Position numbers and translations under genes: made by a program. From Neoechinorhynchus agilis (taxonomy: Eukaryota; Acanthocephala): a stretch of 64,000 nucleotides of DNA. The stretch covers positions 10,788,001 to 10,852,000 of the forward strand of contig CM121342.1 of the NCBI GenBank assembly GCA_051530055.1, written 5' to 3'. The notes beneath the pieces are model-generated. The model saw nothing but the letters and a program-made list of their open reading frames with translations, did not search any database and was not told the DNA's origin. Shown here piece by piece: positions 30,778 to 40,960 of this stretch (the first letter of the stretch is position 1; each line of letters starts with the position of its first letter).

Positions 30778-33318
30778 TTAAAGATAATATAAAAGATCAT
30801 GCAAACGTTGGTGCGGCTCTCTTTTAAAACAGGTTCCTGCCATGTATGCCAGTTTGTGGGCGTATTGGCACATTGCTGGCACTCTGATCGCTCCTGACCA
30901 ATTGAAATACATATGGCACAGTTTATAGGAAAATTGCTGAACCTCGTCCATCGAGAACTTGTTTTTATCTGCCAAGATGTTGAAGTGACTCGGCGTGGCT
31001 GAACCTTGAGTAACTTGCTGTGGCACAAGATAAAAATCCCTCCATCGTTCCATTGTCAAAATTCTGTCCACAACAAGACCACCATCGGGATTAGCTATAG
31101 GTTTGTTTGAGCTGCCCAATGTAAAGAATCGGGAATTGATTCGCTTCTTAACCACAATGTACGTGAGCTTTGGTCTCGGTGCTTCGTCTTCATTTGATCC
31201 AACGACCATACTCATCGCCATGAGGATTTGTTGACACTCACTCATCCCAATGTAACCGAGCTGGCCGTCACCAATTCCGTCGCGGTAAACAACAATGGAT
31301 GTTGGAACTCTGTTGCCATTGTGATTTTTGTACCGGTTAATCGCTTCCGCTAAGCACATCGTCAGACAAGTCACCAATTCTTGTCCCGGAGATTGAGTGA
31401 AACATCGAGAGTAACATTTTGAAAAAGTCGAATTTAAAGAACAAACTACGGCTGAAATTGAAGTCATTTTGGAATGATAGCAGTCGATACCAATCACCAT
31501 CGCCTCTCTAAATGACTCCCCGAATCCACCAGATACAGACCACGGTTCACTTCCCGTTTTACATCCGATCTGAATTCCAATCTTTGCCATGATTGGCATT
31601 TTGCACGCCAGGAAGTTCTTCTCTTTGATGAATTGACTAGGAACTCCGTATCCCATCGATAAACAACCCTTCATAGTTGTATAAAAGCCGGTGCTGCAGT
31701 AGTTGCTCATCAAAATAACAACCATTTCGGCTCTATCAACGTCATTTTCTTCTAAGACTCGCTGAACAGCAGCGATAACATTCTGTCCTCTTGTCGGATA
31801 AGTTCTCACTCGTGGCTCGTCAGGAAAAATACGAAGAGTCCTCATTACTGAGTTCAGCGATGAGAGGAAATTGTCTACTCGGATACCTTCCGGTACGAGA
31901 ATCAACCATCGTTTCAATGGTTCCGGACGGAAAAGCGATTTTTGCCCCATATCACGCCACGTAAACCGAACACATCCACGAGGATCTCCAGGCTGTGGTT
32001 CGTTCAAATATCGTGCTTCAACTATCTCTGGATCTCTTGATATTTTCAAAGGAAAGTGGCGTGAAGTGTCCACCGTGGTCAGTCTTTGTAATACATTTCT
32101 AATGTATTGCATTCTAAATTGAGGAATCGTCTCCCGGCAAACGACTCTCATCATTCTCGATCTTTCAACTGGGCTAACCCGATCCAGTCCTGCTATTTGA
32201 CAGAATTCAGGAATAAGATGAATCTCCTTCTTGTTCCCATCTTTGTCCTTTACCCTTGCTGTAAGTAATGGAAGGCGCGGGTTATGTATTTGTAGGTGAT
32301 ATCGTTCTCGATAATAATCAATAAAGTTAATTTGCCGATTATCGTCTGCAGTGAATCTGCATGTGGAGTCACAATTAAAATCAACGTCCGTTATACGATA
32401 AAATCGATTGTTGTAAGAAGTCATGACCGAAGATCCAACTACTTCGTCGATAAGATGTTTACGTCCATAATTTGATCCAAGCTCGAGGCGATTCATTATT
32501 GCCGATACCATGTTCTTATTTACTATTTTGTTAATCCTGTCAATACAAAGCATCAAGCGTCCGCCTTTTCGAGGCAAAATCGATGCTTTTATTCCTGGGA
32601 ATATCTGGAAACCTTCTATTTCTCTACGTCCATCTGAAGACATGTCAAACATATTCCGCTGGATCGTCTTGAAACCGACTTCGTTCAATCGTCCTCGAAG
32701 GATGAGACCGAGTATTGCAATAAACGGCTCAGTTCCAGGTACCGTTTCGCCAGTTGCCTCAAGCTTTACTTTGTATCTTACATTTCGAAACTGGATGTCC
32801 GAATATTCAAGGATTTCAGGTTTATGAGCCAAGTGGATTGATTGACCGGTAAAACTAAAGACTTGGTTATTCCAGTTTGTTCTTGATACAATCTTAAGAA
32901 CCTTGCTTTTGACCATCTTTGATTCACATGGTGGTTCGATCTCAACAGCGAAATTAAAAATCTTGTAATGCGGAACGCTGTCAACTTTAAAGTAGTTGCT
33001 TACAACCCGCGTCTTTGATCCACTTGTTCCATAATCTTGGATCCGCTCATCGTCTACAACAGATAAGACTTCATTGATCTCAGATGCCAATATTAGTCGC
33101 TGCCTTCGGTTGTGCCCGCCATTCCCAGTTGATTGTAGGGGTTGGTTTCCTTCGTCGGACCGTTCATTTAAATTTATTCTCGCAAAGTCAATATCTCGAG
33201 CTGACCTTACATTGTTTCTCCTTGGACCAAAACCACTGGGCCTTCTCTCACGCCCTCGTCTATTGTTTGGACGTTCGCTAGGAGGTCCTCTATAACAGTT
33301 ACGTCCACGATATGCCAT
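30778..33318 (-). CDS. piwi: PIWI-clade Argonaute, copy 2
   Basis: A second intact 846-residue intronless frame. It matches the copy at 19791-22331 except for conservative changes I can see at two places: Lys to Arg in the segment FRNV-K/R-YKVK, and Asp to Glu in GESFR-D/E-AM. PAZ and PIWI domains and all four catalytic residues (VIGIDCYH, GQEL, YRDG, TPSHFN) are present, so both genes should encode active slicers if expressed. The flanking 5' and 3' sequences, including the reverse-strand AATAAA at 30741-30746, are duplicated too, so each copy probably has its own promoter and poly(A) site. The copy could also be a mis-assembled allele; the unique insertions on either side argue for true tandem paralogues or for strongly structured haplotypes. 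Confidence 0.95.
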   Translation of the reverse strand: MAYRGRNCYRGPPSERPNNRRGRERRPSGFGPRRNNVRSARDIDFARINLNERSDEGNQPLQSTGNGGHNRRQRLILASEINEVLSVVDDERIQDYGTSGSKTRVVSNYFKVDSVPHYKIFNFAVEIEPPCESKMVKSKVLKIVSRTNWNNQVFSFTGQSIHLAHKPEILEYSDIQFRNVRYKVKLEATGETVPGTEPFIAILGLILRGRLNEVGFKTIQRNMFDMSSDGRREIEGFQIFPGIKASILPRKGGRLMLCIDRINKIVNKNMVSAIMNRLELGSNYGRKHLIDEVVGSSVMTSYNNRFYRITDVDFNCDSTCRFTADDNRQINFIDYYRERYHLQIHNPRLPLLTARVKDKDGNKKEIHLIPEFCQIAGLDRVSPVERSRMMRVVCRETIPQFRMQYIRNVLQRLTTVDTSRHFPLKISRDPEIVEARYLNEPQPGDPRGCVRFTWRDMGQKSLFRPEPLKRWLILVPEGIRVDNFLSSLNSVMRTLRIFPDEPRVRTYPTRGQNVIAAVQRVLEENDVDRAEMVVILMSNYCSTGFYTTMKGCLSMGYGVPSQFIKEKNFLACKMPIMAKIGIQIGCKTGSEPWSVSGGFGESFREAMVIGIDCYHSKMTSISAVVCSLNSTFSKCYSRCFTQSPGQELVTCLTMCLAEAINRYKNHNGNRVPTSIVVYRDGIGDGQLGYIGMSECQQILMAMSMVVGSNEDEAPRPKLTYIVVKKRINSRFFTLGSSNKPIANPDGGLVVDRILTMERWRDFYLVPQQVTQGSATPSHFNILADKNKFSMDEVQQFSYKLCHMYFNWSGAIRVPAMCQYAHKLAYMAGTCFKREPHQRLHDLLYYL

Positions 33319-34229
33319 CTAAAAGTTTAACAAGAAATGAGAAACTCTTTTAGTCAATAAATTTCCGGCTCATTTCGAAATATAACTGTAACAATTTCGG
33401 TGTGGATGTTCAAAAGCCAAATAAAATAATCTATTGGTCTCAATTGTAGTGATTATTCAAGTTTCCGCTTCGATTAAAAGGTAAAAATGTTAAATTGCCA
33501 CTTCAAAAATATTTCTTAATCGTAGGTGAAAACTAATCCATTTTATCTGCTTTAAAAATAGCGAGGACTGAAGATATTGTACAGAAGCTTTTAAGAGTAT
33601 TCTATTACAACGGACGGCAAAAGTGAGATTTGATTAAAACTTTTATCGTGATATCCTACTAAGAATGAATTATTGGACGGATGCATAGATACCGACGGCA
33701 ATGGAAGGAAATCCAGCACAAAAAAGATTTTAAGATTAATCTACATTTCATCTTTTAGGCGTTATTCATCGCAGCGTTATTTAGAAGAGAATTTTCATTG
33801 ACCGCAATCTAAATTATTGTATGCGATTTACGAAGTTTTTCTTGTACGAAAAGCGCTTGAGGAATGTAAATCCTAACGCGTAAAAGATTCAAACAGGAAC
33901 ATAAAAACCTTTTTTTAAGGACGTATAGAATCCGCTTTTAGAATCCAAAATGTATTGCCTTACAAAAAAGGTGATCTGATTAATCTGGAGCAATTTTCTT
34001 GCAAAGCTACCTATAAATATTTCCGAGAATGGGTACTGTGCTTTTGGGAATATTGATTGTTGTCGGTGTTACCTCAAGAATGCATAATAATTTGGGCCGA
34101 AAAAAGATTATTGCGGACGAGATGAAAGGTTGATCGACTACCTTCATATGGTTTATTATTGTTGCATTTATCGGCTTAACGAATGCTCAAGACAAAAGTT
34201 ACTTTGTTTCGAAATAACGTCAACTTTCT

Positions 34230-34516
34230 AAAGAGTGATTATTACAAATGTGTACGATCTTAAAGGAAAACACACGAGAATACGAAAAGTAAGAATATTG
34301 ATAGATATTTTTTCCATACAACACACAGTCCACCGATTTCGGTCTGGGAAGCGCTGGTCTGCGCTCACTGCCCCAAGGCCGTACGGTTATAAGTTTGTAA
34401 GAATCCCTACGGATCCTCAGATACCTCCAGGAGGCGGGACTCATCAGTGAGTTTTCTCCCTTCAGCAGTATTTCGTCTCAAAAGACTACCGGCTGAGCCA
34501 CATATAAAAATTCTAA
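34230..34516 (-). mobile_element. 287-bp non-autonomous mobile element (copy A of a ribozyme-like repeat family)
   Basis: The insert is bounded by a 35-bp direct repeat, 34195-34229 and 34517-34551, with one mismatch. The orthologous site in duplication copy 1 (about 24770-24805) has that 35-mer once and no insert. So this is a real, recent transposition with an unusually long target duplication. Read on the minus strand, the element has GACGAAAT, then AACTCACTGATGAGTCCCG, then GGAGGTATCTGAGGATCCG, then a more variable tail (TTATAACCGTACGG, CAGCGCTTCCC, CGGTGGACTGTG). Related copies are at 39836, 40400 and 59235. No protein is encoded that I can support. Confidence 0.8.
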
Positions 34517-34939
34517 AAAGTTACTTTGTTTCGAAATTACGTCAACTTTCTCGCCTTTGTGTATCTTGTTGATTAAGAAGCGATGGATTGATATAAAAAT
34601 AATATTTGACAGCAAAAATTGTGGCTAAAAAGAATTTGCTAGAATTGCTATATTTGAGATCCTTTTTTAAAGGAAGTTTAATTCGTTTGTATCGCGTTTC
34701 TATCCATCCACATTTAATGCCGCCGAAAGATTGGCGTTGAGCATTTCTTTGATTTCCACATGAATGCTTCTTTTGTCGAGTAACTTCTTCAAGTCTCAAT
34801 TTTTCCTTAATTCATGTTCACGTCAAGTATTAGGAAATATTACTGAACGGAAAATTTGAGAATAACGTATTGGAACCAAACCACCTATGCCGCTCCGACG
34901 GAAAGCGTCCCGGTGGTATGACTATATTTCCATGGAAGG

Positions 34940-35270
34940 AAAATGTCTCATCTGGGACGCGACGTGTGTCGATTCGCTGGAGCCCTCCAACCAAAGTGAT
35001 GCTTCGTCCATAACGGGAGGGGCAGCGGCCGAAAGGAGGAAGATGACAAAATACCTGGAGTCGAGCAAGTCTCACATCTTCCTTCCTTTCGGGGTGGAAA
35101 CGAAAGGGGGTATTCGATGAGTCAGCTCTCAAATTCTGCGCCGAGCTGGGGAAACTCATGATTAAGGCCACAGGGGATCGCAATCAAAGGTCATACCTAA
35201 TTAAAAAAATCAGCATGGCCATGCAATGAGGGAATACGGCCAGCGTCAGAGGCACGGCTCCCTCGTGTGG
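34940..35270 (+). mobile_element. LINE 3' fragment, same family as 15072-15302
   Basis: The plus strand reads GGAAAERRKMTKYLESSKSH then IFLPFGVETKGG. After a shift of frame near 35115 it continues SALKFCAELGKLMIKATGD and SYLIKKISMAMQ, which is the standard continuation of this LINE region. It is 5'-truncated and frame-broken, hence dead. It lies in the spacer of duplication copy 2. Confidence 0.65.
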
Positions 35271-35594
35271 AGTCGAAAAATGCAAAATTAACAACTGACG
35301 GTTCTTGCTACCAATCCATAAATTCGTTATTTTTCCTTCCTAACAAATTTTTGTCAGTAAACCAAAATTTGCCACTGTTTCATTAAAATTCTAAGGGTTA
35401 CGAAGATCTTCATTTATTTCCCATTGCCAAAATAATCAAAATAAATTTAACATTATATGCTCTTAGAGCGAATAATTTAAGTAATTCGATTTAACCGGTT
35501 ACGATTTTTGCAGGTTTCAATTATATATCTTATCTTGATAATCATCGGAAAAGAACAAAGATTTTTCAATAGTTCCATCACAAAGAGGGTTACA

Positions 35595-37182
35595 AAATCA
35601 TTGTTCGTCCTTTTCAATCGGATTTATAGCTCAGTTAAATCTCGGATCTATACCATCCAACAATATTTTGAGCTTTGAATCTCACGAAAACTTTCAATTT
35701 TCGCCATTATGCCTTGTAGCTATTTTTGGAAATGAATAGTAAATTTGTTGAGAGACAAGTGAAATTTAGTAAATTCAGATAGTAGGACAATTGTATAATT
35801 TAAAATGATTGGATTACTATTGTTTTATAGTGCCTTGGGTTGGTCATTGGTTGATCGGAAGGCCAGAGAGCTTGCTATTTAAAAAAATTGGCAGAAATCT
35901 TCGTTTTATTTCAAGGGAAATCTTTCTCTTTTCGAGAATGTATTTTCCACAACTACAATTCAGATACACTCGATTCCGCCGCTAGTTTATCGGCGACTAA
36001 TCTGTCATAAAACATTAATTTCTTATCCTTGAGAGATTCCACTTCAGCTTCCTTTTTAAGCACCTTCGAAATGAGTACCTTGGTTTCCATTCGGATCTTG
36101 AACATCGATTCCATGATTCATTGTCCGATTGACTTATCGGAATTTCCAAGATCGTTAAAGTTTTGCTCATTATACTTCATGGTTGATCGGACTCTAGAAA
36201 CACTTTAAAGAATAGTGGTCGGCATTTGTTTCTCAAATGTTTAGAGATTGATTTTCACAAAAATCTCATTTTTTTTCTCCTAAAATTCTAATGAGATTTC
36301 GTTTAACCCGAATGCGCTCAAAATTTCCAATCAAACTTTAAAGCTAATTTAATAAGTTGAAACTCAGTCTAAATCTACGCTATTTATCTAGAGAACCTTT
36401 TAGCAACAGCAGCTTAAACGGCATTCGTCTTTGCAACAAGGTTCGCAGCAGCATTCGTCCTTGCAGCAGCATACAGAGCACGGATTCGGCGGACATTGGT
36501 ATCCGTATTGCTCGGCACACATCAATGGTCTTTCCGGGCAAGGGAACGGAGTCGCTGGAACGTACTCAATACTGCATGGAAGCACAGGAATTGGTCTCGG
36601 GCATGGTCTTGCCACTGGGCACGGTCTTCTCACTACGATTTTCCTTGGTGGCTTTGGTTTCACATATCCACATGGAATTGGGATTGGACAAGTCTGACTG
36701 GGAATCTCGATAACGCAACATTTGCTGTATTTTCTCTCTGGAGCGCATTCGAACGGAGGAGCCGGACATGGGCAAAGGCAGCAGGTATCCACCGGACACG
36801 GACATGGCTCACATGGACATTCCGGTGGGCATTCCATTGGACATTCCCGTGGATCGAAGCAACAAGACGTGGCTAATTTTCCGGATTTCGAACGAGCCGA
36901 TGTTAAAGCAACAATTGCCAAGTAAAGAATAACTTGTAAAGGAGCCATCACTGAGAAATATACCCTTCGGAATATGAACAGCGAGGTCTTATTCACTCAA
37001 GAAAGAGCGCAAACGAATACTAATAAAAAAGAATTATATAATCGCTTGTGTATCGAATCTCGTTTGTTTCGGTATCGTTAAACGCGGCACAAGTAAAGAT
37101 TTGATGTCATCAATAACAAAAAAAGCTCATTTTAATTCCACGTTTGTTACTTGCGTGGTTGCGAACACTATTTTGGGGCCTG
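35595..37182. repeat. Segmental duplication, block B, copy 2 (contains Cys-rich gene)
   Basis: Counterpart of 25832-27471. It lacks about 34 bp that copy 1 has near 26150. The two copies of block B have different spacers separating them from block A. Confidence 0.9.
36400..36948 (-). CDS. Secreted cysteine/proline-rich protein, copy 2
   Basis: Duplicate of the 182-residue protein at 26671-27219: the same signal peptide, Cys/Pro runs and KPKPPRKIVV centre, with at least one replacement (FDPRECP instead of FDPCECP). That replacement removes one cysteine from an otherwise regular Cys pattern, which could matter if the cysteines pair. The frame is intact, and the same acceptor-like TTTCTCAG precedes the ATG. 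Confidence 0.7.
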   Translation of the reverse strand: MAPLQVILYLAIVALTSARSKSGKLATSCCFDPRECPMECPPECPCEPCPCPVDTCCLCPCPAPPFECAPERKYSKCCVIEIPSQTCPIPIPCGYVKPKPPRKIVVRRPCPVARPCPRPIPVLPCSIEYVPATPFPCPERPLMCAEQYGYQCPPNPCSVCCCKDECCCEPCCKDECRLSCCC

Positions 37183-38792
37183 TTTAAGAAAACTTATTTG
37201 CAAAGATTAAACTATTCAGAACGTCTTCTATGCTTTGCGACTTACCGATTGCAGAATTTTTATCAAACTTCTTTTTTAAATTTCATTCTTCAAGCTCTCC
37301 TCTTACATCTTAGAAGTCTGTTTAAGAATAATCTATCACTTCCAGAAGATCAGTCATGCGAAAAATGAAATATTTTTTCTTGAATCATTCAGTTCTAAAT
37401 TCGAAACCTTAAACTGCCTTATGATGAGTGTCTGTAAACTAAAGTTATATTAACAGAAAATATTAATTCGCTTGCCGATTGAGCGTAATCCGCTCTCAAA
37501 GTAATTCTTAACGGCAATTTGCTCGTCGCAAATTGGAAAAAAACCCGCCCGAATTGTAAGAGCAAATCATTATCCGAACTGTGTAGTTTTTAAAGTGCGA
37601 CGTTTGTAATCTTGCTAAAAACAGGTTCCGTATCCAAAAATGCCGAATCTGTATAAAAAACTTAAAATATCTTTACATTTAGAATAATCGTAATTGCGAA
37701 AATCGATTATTAGGTTATGAATTTAAGAGTTTGCTGATTGCTCTTACAAGCATCGATTCACAATTCCAAGGAAAGTCGCCAACGATCTTCATCGTTTTTT
37801 ATTCACAAAACTTTTTAAAATCACACAGTAAATTTTAATCGTCCTTTTCTCCAGAACTAAAAAAGTTGCTTTACATTCATCCGCCACTGACGACACAATT
37901 TTCCGAACTTTAAGATGCCGCAAATCTGCGTTATCGATATTTTTTATAGAACACAAGAAACGGAGTATAAATGCGACTTTAAGATGAACATTCAGTAAAC
38001 GTTTATAATTTTCAAAAATTTCAATTGCCAGTAGTACTGTGGCATGAATTGTTCAAGTCTAAATTGTAGACTGATTTTTTTCACGATTAAGACCTGAGTA
38101 GAGTTATGTACGTTTAAATCAATTTATCGCTTTAACAAAATACTAGCCATTTTTCAGACTGTTCTTTGATGCTTTTATCCAATAGTTTAAAATTCGTCGT
38201 TTCTAATAAAATGCAAGGAGTAAATCTCAAAATTGGTGCTTTTTTTACCGAAGTGAATTGAATAAAGTGAGCTCAAAGATCAACCTGACATTTTCGAATT
38301 AGATGCCCGATTGGTAAGATATAATAATATTTTTGTTGTTGAGTGGCGACAAAATTATGTAAATTTATTAAATCGATATTTCGGCCCAATCCGGAGCCTC
38401 TATCAAGATTGTTAAATATTTTATTTGCACCGCCACTACACAACAATCATGAGTAGTTTCATTTTTCAATAAATAATATTTTTATCATCTGCGGCTGCGG
38501 GCATTTTAGCGATTGGTGGGTTATTTTTTTTACTCGAATAAAGAGCATAATGACAATAAATGTGAAAGACGAAATGTAAATAAGAATATTTTGTTAAATA
38601 AGCTCTAGATTAGTCTTGATTGTTTATTTTTCCTAAATTTAGCTTGTGTGATTCCATTTGTATTTTTGTTATGGAGTTAAGAAAGCGATTATTTTTCAAC
38701 AGCGCTAATAAAGAAAATTGGTAGGTTTGTTGATTTTTTTACGATGAAAGATAGTAATATCTAAAGCACAAATATACAGAATTCCGAGCATA
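37183..38792. other. Long AT-rich intergenic region
   Basis: About 1.6 kb without a supported frame. Around 38360-38420 an ATTTCGGCCCAATCC..GCCTCTATCAAG segment has the look of a Penelope-like element end, but no body follows. Confidence 0.4.
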
Positions 38793-39806
38793 TTATCTTC
38801 GTCTTCTTTGTGCTCCTCCTCCTCCTCTTAAGACTTGATCTTCATTTAGAGCTCGTATTTCGGTGAGTACTTCATCGCGGACGTATATTTGAGTTTCTTT
38901 ACAATAACATCGGACAGTTAGAGGGATTGGAAGTTTATCGATTCCTTCACTCGTGAGTTCACCTCTTATAAGCAATCTACAAAGATATTTAAGAGACGGT
39001 GCTCGTCCTTGATATCGAGATAGGGGTCTGTATAGATAGACGGGTTGTAAAGGAAGGCCACGCCGTTCAACAGTTCGACGACTCTCACGTACAATACTGT
39101 CCTGACTGGCTCTTATGTGTCGTTCCATGAACTTCACAATATCCGACGAGGTTGAAGATAGTGCACTATTGGTATTATTTCGGTTAAAAAAGCCAAATCG
39201 GCCTCCAGAATGGTCTAATGCGAATGGATATTGACTTTAAAAAAGAAAGAGCGAGGACCAGTCAAAATCGCCGATTCGCCGATCGTATTCTGTTGTGCCA
39301 TACTCGTCCACGTGCTTTGAACGAAACTGTTAAAAAGTACATGGCATGGAAGCTGTCTCGGACTAAAAAAGTCCCGTCGGCTTCGGCTGATAGAACCCGT
39401 TCCACTGTGACCCAATCAACCGGCCCCCAGTACCAGCAAGCTCTCCGGAGTCGATGAAAACTTTCAAGCTGCTTCAACAATGGAGAACTCTGCTGATCGG
39501 ATCCATTAGAAGATTCGGTCGGCGATGAACGACCATCACGAATGCTTCCTATTGACATGAGTGCATTACGAACATTACGAACACGAGAATGCTCGCTGTA
39601 GCGTCTTGCTCTTTCGTAGGAACCCGCGTACGGAGACTCCAGCGATGATGGAACTCTATCTGGATGCAAAAAAAGAAAGAGAATATCTTGTGTTTTTGTG
39701 TCATACACGCACGCGATCCAATGTTCACACACAGAACAATTACACGAAACACCGAGGTTCAACACGATATCCTTCCGATTTAATGGCCAAGGATCGATTC
39801 CTGCCA
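38793..39806 (-). CDS. SOCS-box protein with SH2 domain (SOCS6/7-like), 5' incomplete
   Basis: SOCS proteins bind phosphotyrosine through SH2 and recruit elongin B/C-Cullin ligases through the SOCS box. The minus strand has a Ser-rich lead (SSPTESSNGSDQQSSPLLKQ), then the SH2 start ACWYWGPVDW, VERVLSAEADGTFLVRDS and FLTVSFKARGRVWHNRI. After a break near 39200-39262 come DHSGGRFGFF and SDIVKFMERHI, then LPLQPVYLYRPLSR and the SOCS box (APSLKYLCRLLIRGELTSEG, IDKLPIPL). CWYWGP and the PVQLLYPVSR-like linker point to the SOCS6/7 branch. No canonical GT..AG intron joins the two SH2 halves without a stop in between, so either the border is non-canonical or the gene is damaged. No ATG is found: the 5' end must lie upstream, in or beyond repeat DNA. 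Confidence 0.75.
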
Positions 39807-39835
39807 CGGTGTATTTAAAACCATCTTTTCGGGTG

Positions 39836-39925
39836 GTTGACGAAATACCGCTGAAGGGAGGAGGAAACTCACTGATGAGTCCCGCCTCTTCGGGCGGTAT
39901 CTGAAGATCCGAAGAGGGGCTCGGT
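39836..39925 (+). repeat. Ribozyme-like repeat, copy D (partial)
   Basis: Same family as 34230-34516. It shows GACGAAATACCGCT at 39839-39852, CTGATGAG at 39872-39879 and GCGGTATCTGAAG from 39894. The two outer strings are complementary (ATACCGC with GCGGTAT). It ends after about 90 bp, and the variable tail of the other copies is absent. It abuts the 5' end of the SOCS gene. Confidence 0.6.
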
Positions 39926-40039
39926 CGAGCGATGTCCGTTCGGGTAGGAATTGGTGCTTATTATTTGCAGGAGAGTTTGTGAAGTTGGGTCTTTCATCAG
40001 GTTCATTTCGGGTCTTTGTATCCGAGAAGATTGGGCAGT

Positions 40040-40300
40040 GATGAAATGAATTGGGATTGCGAGCAATCAAATGCAGTAAAAATTGTGGTAGACAAGTTGT
40101 GAGGCATTTTGATTGTTTTGATGAAAATCTTATAAAGGTATTCTTTGAGTGGGGGAAAATCACCGGTGCAAGTTTTAGAGGCCTTTCCATGAAACGTTTC
40201 AAGGCGACGGATTTGTGATTTGGACAAGTTGCAAAGGACGGGATAGCCGTAGGTGGGGGAGGGTAAAATAAAGCTGCATTAAAATTTGGAGAGATCGGGC
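40040..40300 (-). mobile_element. LINE-like dispersed repeat, copy 2
   Basis: Near-identical to 27981-28245 (about 96 percent by eye). The shared segment ends abruptly at both sides, as expected for a truncated retroelement piece. Confidence 0.55.
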
Positions 40301-40399
40301 GAAGATACTCCTAAAATTGCGGAGCCCACCGATAGCTCAAAATCCCTGTTCCAAAGTTAAAGTGTTCGAATCCACGATTGCCAATGACGCACAACCAAA

Positions 40400-40555
40400 G
40401 GGGACGAAATACTTCTGAAGGGAAGAAACTCACTGATGAGTTCCGCCTTCTCAGGAGGTATCTGAGGATCCGGAGTGTTGAGTACAAACTCATAACCGCG
40501 TATGGTTCAGCAGGGCATACTCCGGATCCTCAGATATCTCCTGAGAAGCCATGGT
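40400..40555 (+). repeat. Ribozyme-like repeat, copy B, with 30-bp inverted arms
   Basis: It contains GACGAAATACTTCT (40403-40416), CTGATGAG (40433-40440) and AGGAGGTATCTGAGG (from 40452). In addition 40447-40476 and 40519-40548 form a 30-bp inverted repeat with a single mismatch around a 42-bp spacer. The other copies lack the second arm, so this copy has gained an inverted duplication of its core. Confidence 0.65.
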
Positions 40556-40960
40556 TCATCGATATTAAGTGTGATTTTATGCGCTTTCTTGACCGAGATC
40601 GATGGGCTATGTGCCCAAGGAAAAATTATGAGCAGTGGAAAAACCCCATTTCAGCACAGAATATTAATAATTTAGTTTTGTAGATCTAGTCGATTATATT
40701 AATTTGCAATTCTGATGTTCCACATAGAGGACATTGAAGTTATTTATTGAATCCCGTATTTAAGAGGTACAATGTTGTGCTTTATCAATGTTGTTTCGCA
40801 TGTTTCTAAGACGTAAAATAACTTCAATTTTTTCGTCATATAAAAATATTATTTCAGTGTGTAAGCTTTAGAATCGTTTCTATGGAAACTGAAACATCAT
40901 TTGATAAATTGAATGAAATGGTCTTTTGGAAGAAAAATAGAAGATCACTTCTGAGATTGA

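Larger units (their letters stand above)
30292..34612. repeat. Segmental duplication, block A, copy 2 (contains PIWI copy 2)
   Basis: Counterpart of 19306-24852. It keeps the uninterrupted sequence where copy 1 has the Penelope-like insert, and carries its own 287-bp insert at 34230-34516. Direct tandem orientation. Confidence 0.92.

Noticed and set aside
34411-34480. Canonical type I hammerhead ribozyme in one monomer
   Set aside because: After CUGAUGAG no GAAA lies downstream with a closing stem II. The required strings occur, but in another order; kept only as a hypothesis in the findings.
40300-40385. tRNA-like stretch with A-box- and B-box-like strings (ATAGCTCAAAATCC, GTTCGAATCC)
   Set aside because: No acceptor stem and a poor T stem. 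At most a SINE relic.
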